A stretch of DNA of 64,000 nucleotides from Panacagrimonas sp052387695. Its GTDB lineage: Bacteria; Pseudomonadota; Gammaproteobacteria; Nevskiales; Nevskiaceae. Each line of letters starts with the position of its first letter. Within the stretch, counting starts at the first letter, position 1. Positions 33,323 to 42,622 of the stretch are shown here, piece by piece. The stretch lies in the NCBI GenBank assembly GCA_052387695.1, contig JBQTIX010000112.1, positions 1 through 64,000 on the forward strand. Direction: 5' to 3'. The notes beneath the pieces are model-generated. The model saw only the letters and a list, made by a program, of their open reading frames with translations, did no database searches and was not told the origin of the DNA. The translations under genes and the position numbers were made by a program.

Positions 33323-34468
33323 TTATCCGGCGCTCTGGCCTCGTGGCGAAACCTCGCCACAGGTATGCGCGACGGGGTCGGGCGGAAGCGACCCAGGCCT
33401 GCTGCGACGCAGATCGTCGAGCCGGATACGACCGATCGCGGTGTCGGACAGGCTGCCCACATATAGCCAGCCCTCGTGCTCGCGCACGCTGGTGACGGGG
33501 GCGAACGCGCCCTTCCCGGAAAACTGGTACTGCTCCGCGACTCGACCATCGAGATCGAGGCCGACAATGAATGCCTGACGTTCCGGCGCGGGTTGCAGGA
33601 AAGCGGGCAGGCGCGCCGCGATCTGGCGCAGGAACGGGTTGGGCAGGATGGAATCGAGCATCGCGTCACGCGGCGCGTACAAGGCCACCCAGAAGCGGTC
33701 GCGGCCGTTGAACGTGAGGTTGTCGGGGAAGCCCGGCAGGTTCTCGGCGAACGTCTCGATCTCGCCGGCCTTTTCGCCGAGCAGCCACATCCGCGTGATC
33801 TTGTACTCGGTGGTTTCGTTGAGCAGCACGTAGGCGTCGTCCGGTCCCAGCGCAACGCCGTTGGCGAACTGACGATTGACGAGCAGGGTCACGGCCTCGC
33901 CCCGGTCCGGTTCGTAGCGCAGCAGGCGGCCGCGCGCGCCGTGTTCGAGCGCGTCGAGCAGGTGCTGACCGTAGCCGAATTTCCACGATGCGTCGGAGAA
34001 ATAGATACGCCCGGCGGCGTCTACGTCGAGGTCGTCGGCGAACCCCAGACGGAAGCCTTCCGCCATGTTCGCCAGCAGCTTGATTTCACCACTTGGCGCA
34101 AGGCTCAGCAGGCCCTTGATGGCGTCGGCGACGAACACGGTTCCATCTGCAGCGACGCTCAGCCCCAGCGGGCGTCCGCCGGTATTGGCGAGCACGCGGC
34201 AGTCCGAACCGTCGGCCGCCATCGAGAAGACGCGTCCATCGTGCAGCCCGGAGTACACCCGCCCGGTGGAATCGAAGGCGATAGCTTCGGGCCCCTGCCC
34301 GACGCCGTCGGCGAGGCGCTGCACGCCACGCAGCTTGTCGTTGGCCGCGAACAGTCCTTCTTTCAGTGAAGGTGCGGGCGGCGGTGTCCAGGCAATCGGC
34401 TGGATCGGCACCGGCCACACCAGCAGATAGCCCAGCAGCAGCGTGATGATCAGCAGCGTGATGCGCAT
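33323..34468 (-). CDS. SMP-30/strictosidine synthase-like beta-propeller protein
   Basis: Protein of 381 residues with an N-terminal membrane anchor or signal (MRITLLIITLLLGYLLVWPV) followed by a six-bladed propeller of the SMP-30/gluconolactonase/strictosidine-synthase family. Motifs are GVGQGPEAIAFDSTGRVYSG, FVADAIKGLLSL, DDLDVDAAGRIYFSDASWKF and FANGVALGPDDAYVLLNET. Such proteins are lactonases or esterases, or of unknown role (APMAP type). Start at 34468 is chosen because the hydrophobic segment begins there. Divergent from the acyl-CoA synthetase gene, with 125 bp between. Confidence 0.87.
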   Translation of the reverse strand: MRITLLIITLLLGYLLVWPVPIQPIAWTPPPAPSLKEGLFAANDKLRGVQRLADGVGQGPEAIAFDSTGRVYSGLHDGRVFSMAADGSDCRVLANTGGRPLGLSVAADGTVFVADAIKGLLSLAPSGEIKLLANMAEGFRLGFADDLDVDAAGRIYFSDASWKFGYGQHLLDALEHGARGRLLRYEPDRGEAVTLLVNRQFANGVALGPDDAYVLLNETTEYKITRMWLLGEKAGEIETFAENLPGFPDNLTFNGRDRFWVALYAPRDAMLDSILPNPFLRQIAARLPAFLQPAPERQAFIVGLDLDGRVAEQYQFSGKGAFAPVTSVREHEGWLYVGSLSDTAIGRIRLDDLRRSRPGSLPPDPVAHTCGEVSPRGQSAG

Positions 34469-34593
34469 CCTGTCTTCCCCCGTATCCCTTGGTCTCCGTA
34501 CCCGGGCGATTCTGTTCGTACGGCCAAGCCGCGTCCATCGGGCGACGCTTAAACTGCGGCCCATACGGAAGTCCAATCAAACGGGGAGACGCC

Positions 34594-36252
34594 ATGAGCC
34601 AGTCGAAGACGCCGGTCGAGATGCTGTTGAAGTGGTCGCGCGAGCGCGGCGACGCGATCTGGCTGGTGCAGCCGGTAAAAGGCGAAACCCGGACCTGGAC
34701 GTGGAAGCAGGTCGAGTCGCAGGCGCGAGCGATGGCCGGCGCGCTGCTGGCGATGGGCTTGAAGCGCGGGGACAGAGTGGCGATCTCCGGACGCAATACC
34801 GCGCACTGGTTCCTGGCCGATTGCGCCTGCGGCCTCGCCGGACTGGTCAGCGTCGGCCTGTATCCGAAGCAGGCTCCGGAAGCCGTCACCTTCATCCTCG
34901 AGCACAGCGAGGCAAAGGTCCTGTTTCTGGGGCCGATGATGGACGCCGAGGAGTTCATGCGTGCGGTGCCGGCGGGCCTGCCGACGATCGGGTTTCCCTA
35001 TCCCGACGCTCCGGCCGCCCAGCAGTCCTGGGACACGCTGGTCGCCAGCGCCAAGCCGGTCACGGATTACCAGCGGCCGGCCGACGCCGATCTCGCCACC
35101 TTGATCTACACCTCGGGGACCACGGGCAATCCCAAGGGCGTGATGATCACTTGGGGCAATCTGATGTTTGCGGCGGAAAACACGCTGAAAGTGATGCCGG
35201 CGCAGGGCCCCGAGCGTTTCTTCTCCTACTTGCCGCTCGCGCACGCCTTCGAGCGCGGTGCGGTGCTGGGCCTGTCGCTGTACCTCGGCGCCGAGGTCCA
35301 CTTCCTGGAGCACCTCGACAAGCTGGCCGAACAGTTGCCGCAAGTCGCTCCCACGCGCTTCTACGGCGTGCCACTGGTCTACAGCCGCTTCCAGTCCGGC
35401 GTGCTGCGCAAGCTTCCGCAGGAGAAACTGGCGCGGCTGACGCGCCTGCCGATCATCGGCGGCATGGTCCGTCGCAAAGTCCTCAAGGGCCTGGGGCTGC
35501 ACAACGCGCGCTACGTGTTCTCCGGCGCTGCACCGCTGCCGATTCCGGTGATGGAGTGGTTCAGGACCTATCTGAAGCTCGACCTGTTGCAGGGCTATGG
35601 CATGACCGAGAACAGTATCTACGCCACCGCCAACCTGCCCGCGCAAAACAAGCTCGGCTCGGTCGGCAAGCCGCTTCCAGGAGCCGGCTTCAAGCTGGCC
35701 GAAGGTGGCGAGATCCTGTTCAAGCACGCCGGCGTGATGGCGGGCTATTACAAGGAGCCCGAGAAGACCCGGGAAACCTTCACCGAAGACGGATATCTGC
35801 GCACCGGCGACAAGGGCAGGATCGATGAGCAGGGTTACGTCTACATCACCGGCCGGGTGAAGGACATCTTCAAGACGCTCAAGGGCAAGTACGTGTCGCC
35901 CGCGCCGATCGAGGGCCAGCTCGCGCGCAACATGGATATCGACCAGCTCTGCCTGGTCGGCAGCGGTCTGACCCAGCCGTTGATGCTGGTGTCCCTGCTG
36001 CCCGGCGTCGCGAAGAACAAGGCCAAGGATCAGATCGAGAAAGAACTCGTCGCGGACATGAAGGCGGTCAACGTCGGCCTGGAGGCCCACGAGGCGATTG
36101 CCCGGATCGTGGTGGTGAAGGACGCCTGGACGATCGACAACGGCGTCATGACGCCGACCATGAAGGTCAAGCGCAACGAGGTGGAAAAGCGCTACGCGGG
36201 GCTGATCGAGAAAGAGGCCGGGATTCGGGCGCCGATCGGCTGGGAGGTGTGA
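34594..36252 (+). CDS. AMP-dependent acyl-CoA synthetase (long-chain type)
   Basis: ANL-superfamily ligase of 552 residues that activates a carboxylic acid as an acyl-adenylate and then an acyl-CoA. The phosphate-binding motif is LIYTSGTTGNPKGVMI. Other family motifs are PLAHAFERGAVL, LLQGYGMTENSIYATA, YLRTGDKGRIDEQGY and GRVKDIFKTLKGKYVSPAPIE in parts. The GGGGAGA SD precedes ATG 34594. Sequence suggests the long-chain fatty acyl-CoA synthetase group; the substrate is not proven. Confidence 0.9.
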   Translation: MSQSKTPVEMLLKWSRERGDAIWLVQPVKGETRTWTWKQVESQARAMAGALLAMGLKRGDRVAISGRNTAHWFLADCACGLAGLVSVGLYPKQAPEAVTFILEHSEAKVLFLGPMMDAEEFMRAVPAGLPTIGFPYPDAPAAQQSWDTLVASAKPVTDYQRPADADLATLIYTSGTTGNPKGVMITWGNLMFAAENTLKVMPAQGPERFFSYLPLAHAFERGAVLGLSLYLGAEVHFLEHLDKLAEQLPQVAPTRFYGVPLVYSRFQSGVLRKLPQEKLARLTRLPIIGGMVRRKVLKGLGLHNARYVFSGAAPLPIPVMEWFRTYLKLDLLQGYGMTENSIYATANLPAQNKLGSVGKPLPGAGFKLAEGGEILFKHAGVMAGYYKEPEKTRETFTEDGYLRTGDKGRIDEQGYVYITGRVKDIFKTLKGKYVSPAPIEGQLARNMDIDQLCLVGSGLTQPLMLVSLLPGVAKNKAKDQIEKELVADMKAVNVGLEAHEAIARIVVVKDAWTIDNGVMTPTMKVKRNEVEKRYAGLIEKEAGIRAPIGWEV

Positions 36253-36270
36253 TCCCGGCAAACAGCGTCT

Positions 36271-36388
36271 GGCCGCGGATAAAGACAAACGGCTGGAGAA
36301 GATTCGCTGGGCGACCTGGACGGTGTGCGACAGTTGGTAACAAGGATGTTGAGATTTCAAATCCGCGTTCATCCGCGTAATCCGTGGC
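36271..36388. repeat. CCGCGGAT/ATCCGCG intergenic repeat
   Basis: GCCGCGGATAAAGAC on the left and ATCCGCGTTCATCCGCG followed by TAATCCGTGG on the right (36360-36388) belong to a widely dispersed bacterial intergenic repeat type built from ATCCGCGTTCATCCGCG units. It lies between the convergent synthetase and TonB-receptor genes. Confidence 0.55.
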
Positions 36389-36404
36389 AAACGCTTTTTA
36401 CGGG

Positions 36405-38492
36405 TTAGAACTCCGCACCCACCGTGAATCGCACCGCCCGGGGCTCGACCGGGTGGAAGTGAAAATCCTCCTTCGCCGCCGCTTCGTTCTGCAAGCGCGA
36501 CTCGTAGAAATAGGTGATGTCGTTGTCGTCGCTGTCGAACAGGTTCAGCGCCGTCAGGGTCGCGGAGTAACGCTGCATCCACCGATAGCTGAGCTGCCCG
36601 TTGACCACGGTGGTCGGGTCGGAGCGCGCGCTGTTGTCTTCGATCAGCGCACCCTCGCCGAGCCGCCGCAGTCGCAGGCCCGCGCTCCAGCCACGGGTTT
36701 CGGGCACGGTCAGCCCCAGCGAAACCACGTCCTCGATGGAATTGGGAATGCGATCACCCTCACCCGCCGGGACGTCCAGCCGCGCATGCGAGTACGCGTA
36801 GTCCGCATCGATCACCAGCCAGTCCAGCGGCGCCCAGTACGCAGAAAGTTCGACGCCGTAGCGATCGCTCGCGCTGCTGGCTTCGCTGTTCCCGGCATCG
36901 CCGATGTAGACCAGTTCGGAATCGAAATCGAGTTGCCAGAGCGAGGCCGTGAGTTGCAGCTTGGGAATGATCGCGCTGTTGACGCCGATCTCCGCACCGC
37001 GTGCCTTGACCAGCGGATCGACTGGCTCCGGCCGGGCACCCGGATCGGTCGGGTCCACCTGGATCGTCGTACCGCGCGCATCGTTGCTGTGAAAGCCTTC
37101 GCCATAGTTGAGATAGAACAGCGTCTTGCTCCACGGGCCGAAGACGAGTGCGAGTTTGGGGCTCAGGATCCTGTCGTCCTCGGTGCCGGAATTCGCGGGC
37201 TCGATGCTGTTCACGTCAAACACGTAACCATCCGCCCGCAGACCCAGGGTGGACCTGAACCAGCGGTTCCATTTCTGCGTGCTGCTGAGATACACGCCGA
37301 CACTGGTTTCCTGCACCGCATCCTCGCGCACGGTCTGGAAGCGATGGCGATCATCGGTCAGGTACAGGCCCACGGTATCGATGTCATCGTGCCGAACCTG
37401 CACGCCAGCCTCCAGATCCACCGGAATGGCGGCCGGCAGTTTCCACTCGCGCCACGCGTTGAGGCCGTAGACCCTGCGATCGTCGAACTGCTCGAACTGG
37501 TCGCCATCCGGCAGCGGGCCATCGCCGTCGCCCGGCGTGTTCAGAAAATAAGTGAAGTTGGAATACAGCTCCATGCGGTATTCCAGCGCGTAGGCCTGCG
37601 CGTTCCAGAGACCGCCACCGGTGGTCTCACCACGCCATTCGAGATTGGCGCTGCGGCGACGCACGTCGCCGCCGTCGCTGGGATCGATGAAGCCGAGCCG
37701 CCCGATGTCCGTGACCGCGCGCAGCGGAATCTGGTCCGGGGCGGTGTACTCGATGTCGTAGCTCATGAGCGAGGCGGTGAAGCCCTTGCGATCGTCACCG
37801 AGGTTATAGCGGGCGATGCCGGCGTACTTGCGCTCGTCGGTCTCCAGGTCGAAGGCACCGTCGTAGCGTGTCGCTTCCAGGCCCAGCAGCAGCTTGCCCT
37901 TACCCAGCTTGGGCGAGCCCGCGACCAGCCCGCTGTAATAGCCGAACTCGCCCGCCGTCAGCTTCGCCAGGGGCCTCGCCAATTCGTCCTTGTAGCGCAG
38001 ATTGGCCGACCCCGCGGCCGCGAAATCGCCGACCTCGGCAAAGTACGGACCCTTGCGATATTCGAGCGAGCCGATCAGCTCCGGGATGATGAAATTGATG
38101 TCCGCGTAACCCTGGCCGTGCGCATGCGTGCGCATGTTCACCGGCAGACCATCGACCTCGGTGTAGAAGTCGGTGCCGTGATCCAGATTGAATCCGCGCA
38201 GGAAATACTGGTTCGCCTTTCCTTCGCCACTGTGCTGCGTGACCATCAGCCCCGGCACGAATTCCAGCAGCTCCCCCGCCCGAGCGATTGGCCGTTCCGC
38301 GAGCTGTTCGGCGGTGACATAGCCTTCGGTCGAGGACTGAGGTTCCTGGTCCGGCCTGCGTTGGGCGGTCACCTCGATGCTGTCGAGTTCCACCACCGGC
38401 ACGCCACCCGCCTGCACCGATCCTGTAAATCCGGAGACCAGTCCGGCCAACAACAAACCCGGCGATGCACCGATGACGGAAGAGTCGCGCAT
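36405..38492 (-). CDS. TonB-dependent outer-membrane receptor
   Basis: A 695-residue TonB-dependent receptor. The signal peptide (SPGLLLAGLVSGFTGSVQA) is followed by a plug with a TonB-box-like region (DSIEVTAQRR), ELLEFVPGLMVTQHSGEGKA and NQYFLRGFNLDHGTDF. A 22-strand barrel ends AVRFTVGAEF. The start at 38492 is used because the signal begins there; the frame is open to 38531. The ligand is unknown; no siderophore or cobalamin genes are adjacent. Its promoter region is notably AT-rich for this genome. Confidence 0.92.
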   Translation of the reverse strand: MRDSSVIGASPGLLLAGLVSGFTGSVQAGGVPVVELDSIEVTAQRRPDQEPQSSTEGYVTAEQLAERPIARAGELLEFVPGLMVTQHSGEGKANQYFLRGFNLDHGTDFYTEVDGLPVNMRTHAHGQGYADINFIIPELIGSLEYRKGPYFAEVGDFAAAGSANLRYKDELARPLAKLTAGEFGYYSGLVAGSPKLGKGKLLLGLEATRYDGAFDLETDERKYAGIARYNLGDDRKGFTASLMSYDIEYTAPDQIPLRAVTDIGRLGFIDPSDGGDVRRRSANLEWRGETTGGGLWNAQAYALEYRMELYSNFTYFLNTPGDGDGPLPDGDQFEQFDDRRVYGLNAWREWKLPAAIPVDLEAGVQVRHDDIDTVGLYLTDDRHRFQTVREDAVQETSVGVYLSSTQKWNRWFRSTLGLRADGYVFDVNSIEPANSGTEDDRILSPKLALVFGPWSKTLFYLNYGEGFHSNDARGTTIQVDPTDPGARPEPVDPLVKARGAEIGVNSAIIPKLQLTASLWQLDFDSELVYIGDAGNSEASSASDRYGVELSAYWAPLDWLVIDADYAYSHARLDVPAGEGDRIPNSIEDVVSLGLTVPETRGWSAGLRLRRLGEGALIEDNSARSDPTTVVNGQLSYRWMQRYSATLTALNLFDSDDNDITYFYESRLQNEAAAKEDFHFHPVEPRAVRFTVGAEF

Positions 38493-38538
38493 TGAATTCC
38501 CCCTGGACCGGCGAGCCTGGTGCTCGCGCATCGCCGTT

Positions 38539-38567
38539 AGTATGATGATTTTATATTTTCACATACT
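38539..38567. promoter_or_regulatory. AT-rich promoter with AGTATG/CATACT inverted repeat
   Basis: The region upstream of the TonB receptor contains a 20-bp stretch of almost only A and T flanked by AGTATG (38539-38544) and CATACT (38562-38567). It probably includes the receptor promoter and an operator. No specific regulator can be named from the sequence. Confidence 0.35.
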
Positions 38568-38633
38568 TATTGATCAGCGGCGCTGGCGCACGTTTCGGGT
38601 CGAGCAGGGACGGGTCGAATCCACCGACTCCAC

Positions 38634-38664
38634 AAAAAACCCCCGGCGGAATCCGCCGGGGGTT
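38634..38664 (-). terminator. Intrinsic terminator of pilA
   Basis: On the minus strand a 13-bp stem (AACCCCCGGCGGA pairing with TCCGCCGGGGGTT) is followed by a T-run, 76 bp after the pilA stop codon. This is a strong Rho-independent terminator separating pilA from the TonB receptor gene on the same strand. Confidence 0.88.
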
Positions 38665-38739
38665 GGGTGAATCGCTTACCTCGCCGTCTGCGCCGACGAA
38701 AACCCGAGGTGCGGGGTTCTCGCAGGAACAGCCAGAGAA

Positions 38740-39264
38740 TTACGGGGTGGCGGCCGTTGCCACGCCACCCGAATCGATCTTCGGCAGGTACTTGGTTTCG
38801 ATCGTGGTGCCGGTGCCGTTGGGAGAGAGATTCCAGGCGACGCCGCCGCCTTCGGTGATGGTCCCGACGACACGCATCGTTCCTCCGGAAAGAGGCTGTG
38901 CGACCTTGGCGGCCTCCGTGCAGGTCGTATCTTCACCATCCGTCGCGAACAGGATGTCCAGTGCCGCAACCTGATCGTCGGTCGGAACATAAGTGATCGA
39001 TTCGACGATCCCGAGACAGGCATCGGTATCGTAAGCATCGCCGAGATTCGTCGTGATGTCGGTCAGCGCAGGCATCTTGTTGAAGGTCTGGGCAAATTCC
39101 CCGATCTCTGTCTGAAGAGGACGCATTGCGCTGGCTCCCTGACTGGCCTTTGCGCGTACGGTGTACTGCTGGTACTGCGGAATGGCGATGGCCGCCAGGA
39201 TGCCGATGATCGCAACGACGATCATCAATTCGATCAGGGTGAAGCCCTGCTGAGTCTTCTTCAT
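38740..39264 (-). CDS. pilA: Type IV major pilin PilA
   Basis: Pilin precursor of 174 residues. The leader MKKTQQG is short and basic and is followed by the class IVa prepilin peptidase motif G/FTLIELMIVVAIIGILAA with Glu5 of the mature protein, then the alpha-helical spine (IPQYQQYTVRAKASQG). A C-terminal disulfide pair is possible (Cys in YDTDACLG and in DTTCTEA). An SD (AGGAG) precedes the ATG. It is monocistronic, with a sigma-54-type promoter and its own terminator. Confidence 0.95.
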   Translation of the reverse strand: MKKTQQGFTLIELMIVVAIIGILAAIAIPQYQQYTVRAKASQGASAMRPLQTEIGEFAQTFNKMPALTDITTNLGDAYDTDACLGIVESITYVPTDDQVAALDILFATDGEDTTCTEAAKVAQPLSGGTMRVVGTITEGGGVAWNLSPNGTGTTIETKYLPKIDSGGVATAATP

Positions 39265-39319
39265 GGGTGAGTCTCCTACTGGTGTGTCGAACGTAAGGGG
39301 TGGATCGCATCAGCAGGGG

Positions 39320-39335
39320 AGCAACCCCTGTGCCC
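39320..39335 (-). promoter_or_regulatory. Sigma-54 promoter of pilA
   Basis: On the minus strand GGGCAC-AGGGG-TTGCT matches the -24/-12 consensus TGGCAC-N5-TTGCW at all positions but the first. It places the start site about 45 nt before the pilA ATG. pilA genes in many proteobacteria use sigma-54 with PilR, which supports the call. Confidence 0.75.
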
Positions 39336-39339
39336 GTCT

Positions 39340-39724
39340 TCAAGGGTAAGTTCCGGATGACAATAACTCAACGACCGGCGGTGGATTGAGGGACAGCTTT
39401 TGGCCAGCCACCGGCGCCTGCACGTCAATTTCCGACAACGTGGACGCCTTGGATGTCATATGCAGCAATAGCGACGCCATCCAGTACCCGGAACGAACGT
39501 CAAGACTCCGTGGAGGCAACGACGTTTGGCCGTCGCCGGGCGCGTTTGCATGCCGAGAAGTCGTCGCTCGATCACCTGCCAGCGCTGCACTCCGACACGA
39601 CCACGATGGCGATCCCTCGATCTGCCCGCCTGCGCCGATACCTCGTGGACCTGCCTACACCGACGCCTCTGCGACACGAGGACCGCGGTGGATGAAAAGC
39701 GAAACGCGTTTCCGCGGCAGCCGA
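39340..39724. other. Intergenic region upstream of pilA, no convincing gene
   Basis: Nearly 400 bp between the pilA promoter and the alcohol dehydrogenase stop. An 80-codon plus-strand frame (39453-39695) has no SD and an Arg/Thr-rich product without recognisable family. Enhancer sites for a PilR-like activator of pilA would be expected here, but no clear motif was found. Confidence 0.45.
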
Positions 39725-40786
39725 TCAGGGTCTGATCAGCATCTTCATCGCGCGATCCTTCTTGTGATGGAAGGTCGCGAACGCCTGGTCGATTTCGTTC
39801 AAACCAAAGGTGTGGGAGAAATATTCCTGCGGCTTGATCACCTCGCGCTCCATCAGGCGCAGCCCCTCCCACATGAAGGGCTGGACATTGGCGAAGCCGT
39901 TCATGTGCAGGCTGATGTTGCGCAGGAACACGTCCATCAGATTGAGATTGAAAGTGCCGTCGGTGAACACGCCGATCGCAGCGACGGTGCCCCCCGGCCG
40001 CACCAGGTCGAGCGCCATCTGCAGGGACTCGGTGTAACCGACCACCTCGATGACCTTGTCGAAGCCGCGCCCGCCGGTCTCGGCCAGTGCCTTTTCCTTC
40101 CAGCCCTCCTGACTCGCGTTGATGCCGGTCGCGCCCTTCCTGCGTGCGATGTCGAGGCGATAGTCGAGCTTGTCCAGCACCACCATCCGGCCCGGTCCGC
40201 GCGCGAGTGCGATGTCCAGCGACATCATGCCGGTGGGCCCGCAACCCACCAGCGCAACCGTCTCGCCGGGCTGGATGTTCGCGAACTTGTTGGCGATGAT
40301 CGCGGACGGCAGGTTGCACGATAGGGTGACCGCCGCTTCGTCGCCGATCGAGGCCGGGATCTTCATCGCGTGGCCATCGGCGTGCGGGATGATCAGGGCT
40401 TCGGCGTGCGTGCCATTGATGCTGCCGAACGGAACGCCGAAACCATAGACCGCCTTGTTGGTGGTTTCGCAGTGCGCGGTCTGCCCGACCTCGCACATGT
40501 AGCAGTGCCCGCAGGACACCGAGTAACCCATGCTGATGCGATCCTTGGGCTTGAACCGGCCCACGCCCTTGCCGATCTGCACGACTTCTCCGATCAGCTC
40601 ATGACCGGTCTGCGACTTGCCCTTCTCCATGATCGGATCGAGCACGCCGCGGTACAGGTGCAGGTCAGAGCCGCAGATCGAGGTCGCCGTCACTTTCACC
40701 AGCATCTCGTGATCGTTGCGGATCGAGGGATCGGCGATCTGGGTGCAGCGAATATCTTCCGGTGCGTAGTAGACGGCGGCTTTCAT
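39725..40786 (-). CDS. Zinc-dependent alcohol dehydrogenase
   Basis: MDR-family dehydrogenase of 353 residues. Catalytic zinc ligands are in SICGSDLHLYRG and TGHELIGEV; the structural zinc loop is CGHCYMCEVGQTAHC; the nucleotide-binding motif is VALVGCGPTGMMSLDIALA. It is the last gene of the aromatic catabolic array, 77 bp after the glutathione transferase. It might oxidise benzylic or other alcohols formed from alkylbenzenes, or aid the lower pathway; this role is inferred. Confidence 0.9.
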   Translation of the reverse strand: MKAAVYYAPEDIRCTQIADPSIRNDHEMLVKVTATSICGSDLHLYRGVLDPIMEKGKSQTGHELIGEVVQIGKGVGRFKPKDRISMGYSVSCGHCYMCEVGQTAHCETTNKAVYGFGVPFGSINGTHAEALIIPHADGHAMKIPASIGDEAAVTLSCNLPSAIIANKFANIQPGETVALVGCGPTGMMSLDIALARGPGRMVVLDKLDYRLDIARRKGATGINASQEGWKEKALAETGGRGFDKVIEVVGYTESLQMALDLVRPGGTVAAIGVFTDGTFNLNLMDVFLRNISLHMNGFANVQPFMWEGLRLMEREVIKPQEYFSHTFGLNEIDQAFATFHHKKDRAMKMLIRP

Positions 40787-40863
40787 GGCTTGGAATTCTC
40801 CTCATCCTTGTGGACGCGGGCGATGTGCCCGCTGCTCTTTCCATACTCGCAACGACCATCGAC

Positions 40864-41475
40864 TCAACCCGGAATCAGACCCTCCGCCTTGAGCGCGACC
40901 TGCACAGCGGGCCGTGCGGCGATGCGCCCGGAGTACGCTGCCAGCGCCGGCCAGCGTTTGAGATCGACGCCCACATACGCACCCCAGGACAGCACGACAA
41001 ACAAGTAAGCGTCCGCCACCGTGAAGCGGTCGCCCATCACGAAAGATTTGCTGCCGAGTCGCCTCTCGGTCTGTGTCAGGCGGGCAGCAAGCGTTTCCTT
41101 GACCACGTTCTTCCAGGCATCCGGCGCATTGGGTTTGAACAGAGGGCCAAAGCCCTTGTGCAACTCGGTGGAAATGAACGCGAGCATCTCGATCAGGCGG
41201 ATGTAGGCCATGGAGCCCGGCGCCGGTGCCAACTGGCCCTCGGGGGCCAGGCTCGCAAGGTACAGAGCGATCGCGATGCCCTCGGCGAGTTTTTCGCCGT
41301 TGTCCAGCACCAGCAGCGGCACATAACCGTTGGGGTTCGCGCTCAGGTAATCCTCACCGCTGGCGGTCTTCTTGGCCGCCAGATCGACCTTTTCCAGATC
41401 GAACGCCAGACCCGCCTCGCGCAACAGGATATGCGGCGACAGCGAACAGGCTCCGGGCGCGTAGTAAAGCTTCAT
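40864..41475 (-). CDS. Glutathione S-transferase (BphK-like)
   Basis: A 203-residue beta-class GST. The N-terminal thioredoxin-like domain starts MKLYYAPGACSLSPHILLRE with the active-site Cys10 typical of BphK enzymes of aromatic degradation clusters. The glutathione-binding ANPNGYVPLLVLDNG and the C-terminal FTVADAYLFVVLSWGAYVG are also present. Located 31 bp after tmoF; BphK relatives act in dehalogenation or detoxification of pathway by-products. Confidence 0.92.
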   Translation of the reverse strand: MKLYYAPGACSLSPHILLREAGLAFDLEKVDLAAKKTASGEDYLSANPNGYVPLLVLDNGEKLAEGIAIALYLASLAPEGQLAPAPGSMAYIRLIEMLAFISTELHKGFGPLFKPNAPDAWKNVVKETLAARLTQTERRLGSKSFVMGDRFTVADAYLFVVLSWGAYVGVDLKRWPALAAYSGRIAARPAVQVALKAEGLIPG

Positions 41476-41506
41476 GACGACACTCCTTTGTTGAAGTCCG
41501 AACGGT

Positions 41507-42517
41507 TCAGAAAAATCGGTCGAAATGAATCTGCTCGAACGGCACGCGGTACCCGACCATCAGCATTTCCTGGATGGAATTGGTCATCGGCGGCGGCCCG
41601 GCGAAATAGAACTCGTACTGCGGCATCGCATCGCCGAGTTCGCGACGAACCAGCTCGTGGACAAATCCGGTTTCGCCCGGCCACGGCTCGTCGCCTGGCA
41701 GCGACACCACCGGGTGGAAGTGGATGCTGGAACCGAACTCCGGCAGCTCGCGCAGGAAGCTGTCGCCGCAGATATCGCGCGGGGTTCTGCCGCCGTAGAA
41801 AAAGTGCAGCTTCCGCGTGGCCAGCAGCCCTGTCTCGGACGCACCCCGAGCGATGGACACCATCGGTGCCAGCCCCGAGCCGCCTGCGATGCAGATGATG
41901 TCGCGAACACTGTGGGGACGCAGGTAGGCCAGACCGTAGGGCCCGTCCATCTCCAATTCGTCACCCGCCTTGATATGGTGAAAAAGCTGCTCGGTGCCCT
42001 TGCCCTGCGGCACACGGCGAACCTGGAAATGCCACTCGTGCCGATCGTTGCCGGTGTTGGACATGGAATAGGCGCGCGGCGAGCCGACACCCGGAAGGTC
42101 CACCATCGCATATTGCCCAGCGAGAAAATTCGCCGGACTCTTCGTCACGAACCGGAACTCCATCAGGTCGTGCGTCACCTCGCGAGCCTCGACGAACCGT
42201 GCGCGCATGCGTTGCGCCGTGATCTGGGGTCGATACTCGTCCTGAGGCCGTACCTTGATGCGCAGAGCCCCCTTGGCCCTGCACTGACAGGCGAGCAACC
42301 GCCCCTTGCGACGATCACGATCCGTCAGGGCCGGCGCCTGCGGCCACAGGTTTTCGACTTCGCCTTCGACGATATCGAATTTGCAACTGCCGCACCCGCC
42401 GGAGTTGCACTCGTACGGGAAGCCCACGCCGGCGCGCAGGGCGGCGCGCAGGACGGTGTCCGCTCCTGCCTGCTCGAACGCGGCGTGTCCCTCGATCTCG
42501 ATGCGCTGGGATGTCAT
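41507..42517 (-). CDS. tmoF: Toluene monooxygenase reductase (TmoF-like)
   Basis: NADH-ferredoxin oxidoreductase of 336 residues that feeds electrons through the Rieske ferredoxin to the diiron hydroxylase. An N-terminal plant-type 2Fe-2S domain (YECNSGGCGSCKFD with the fourth Cys in LLACQC) is followed by an FAD domain (SPRAYSMSNT) and an NAD domain (IICIAGGSGLAPMVSIA, FAGPPPMTNS). It is the sixth gene in tmoABCDEF order, supporting the assignment. Confidence 0.92.
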   Translation of the reverse strand: MTSQRIEIEGHAAFEQAGADTVLRAALRAGVGFPYECNSGGCGSCKFDIVEGEVENLWPQAPALTDRDRRKGRLLACQCRAKGALRIKVRPQDEYRPQITAQRMRARFVEAREVTHDLMEFRFVTKSPANFLAGQYAMVDLPGVGSPRAYSMSNTGNDRHEWHFQVRRVPQGKGTEQLFHHIKAGDELEMDGPYGLAYLRPHSVRDIICIAGGSGLAPMVSIARGASETGLLATRKLHFFYGGRTPRDICGDSFLRELPEFGSSIHFHPVVSLPGDEPWPGETGFVHELVRRELGDAMPQYEFYFAGPPPMTNSIQEMLMVGYRVPFEQIHFDRFF

Positions 42518-42622
42518 TACGGTTAGCTCGACGCTTGGCTCGGAGGGTGCTACCGCAGGAGGCTGGGCGAAGCGCGCTTCTACTCAGCTTCCTGCAACAC
42601 GATCGCGATCCGGCGGTCCGGT

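Noticed and set aside
34549..36582. Long minus-strand frame opposite the acyl-CoA synthetase
   Set aside because: Antisense shadow; the synthetase frame carries all family motifs.
36384..38495. Plus-strand frame opposite the TonB receptor
   Set aside because: Shadow frame; the minus strand has a signal peptide, plug and barrel sequence.
39453..39695. 80-codon plus-strand frame upstream of pilA
   Set aside because: No SD, no recognisable family, composition typical of a random GC-rich frame.
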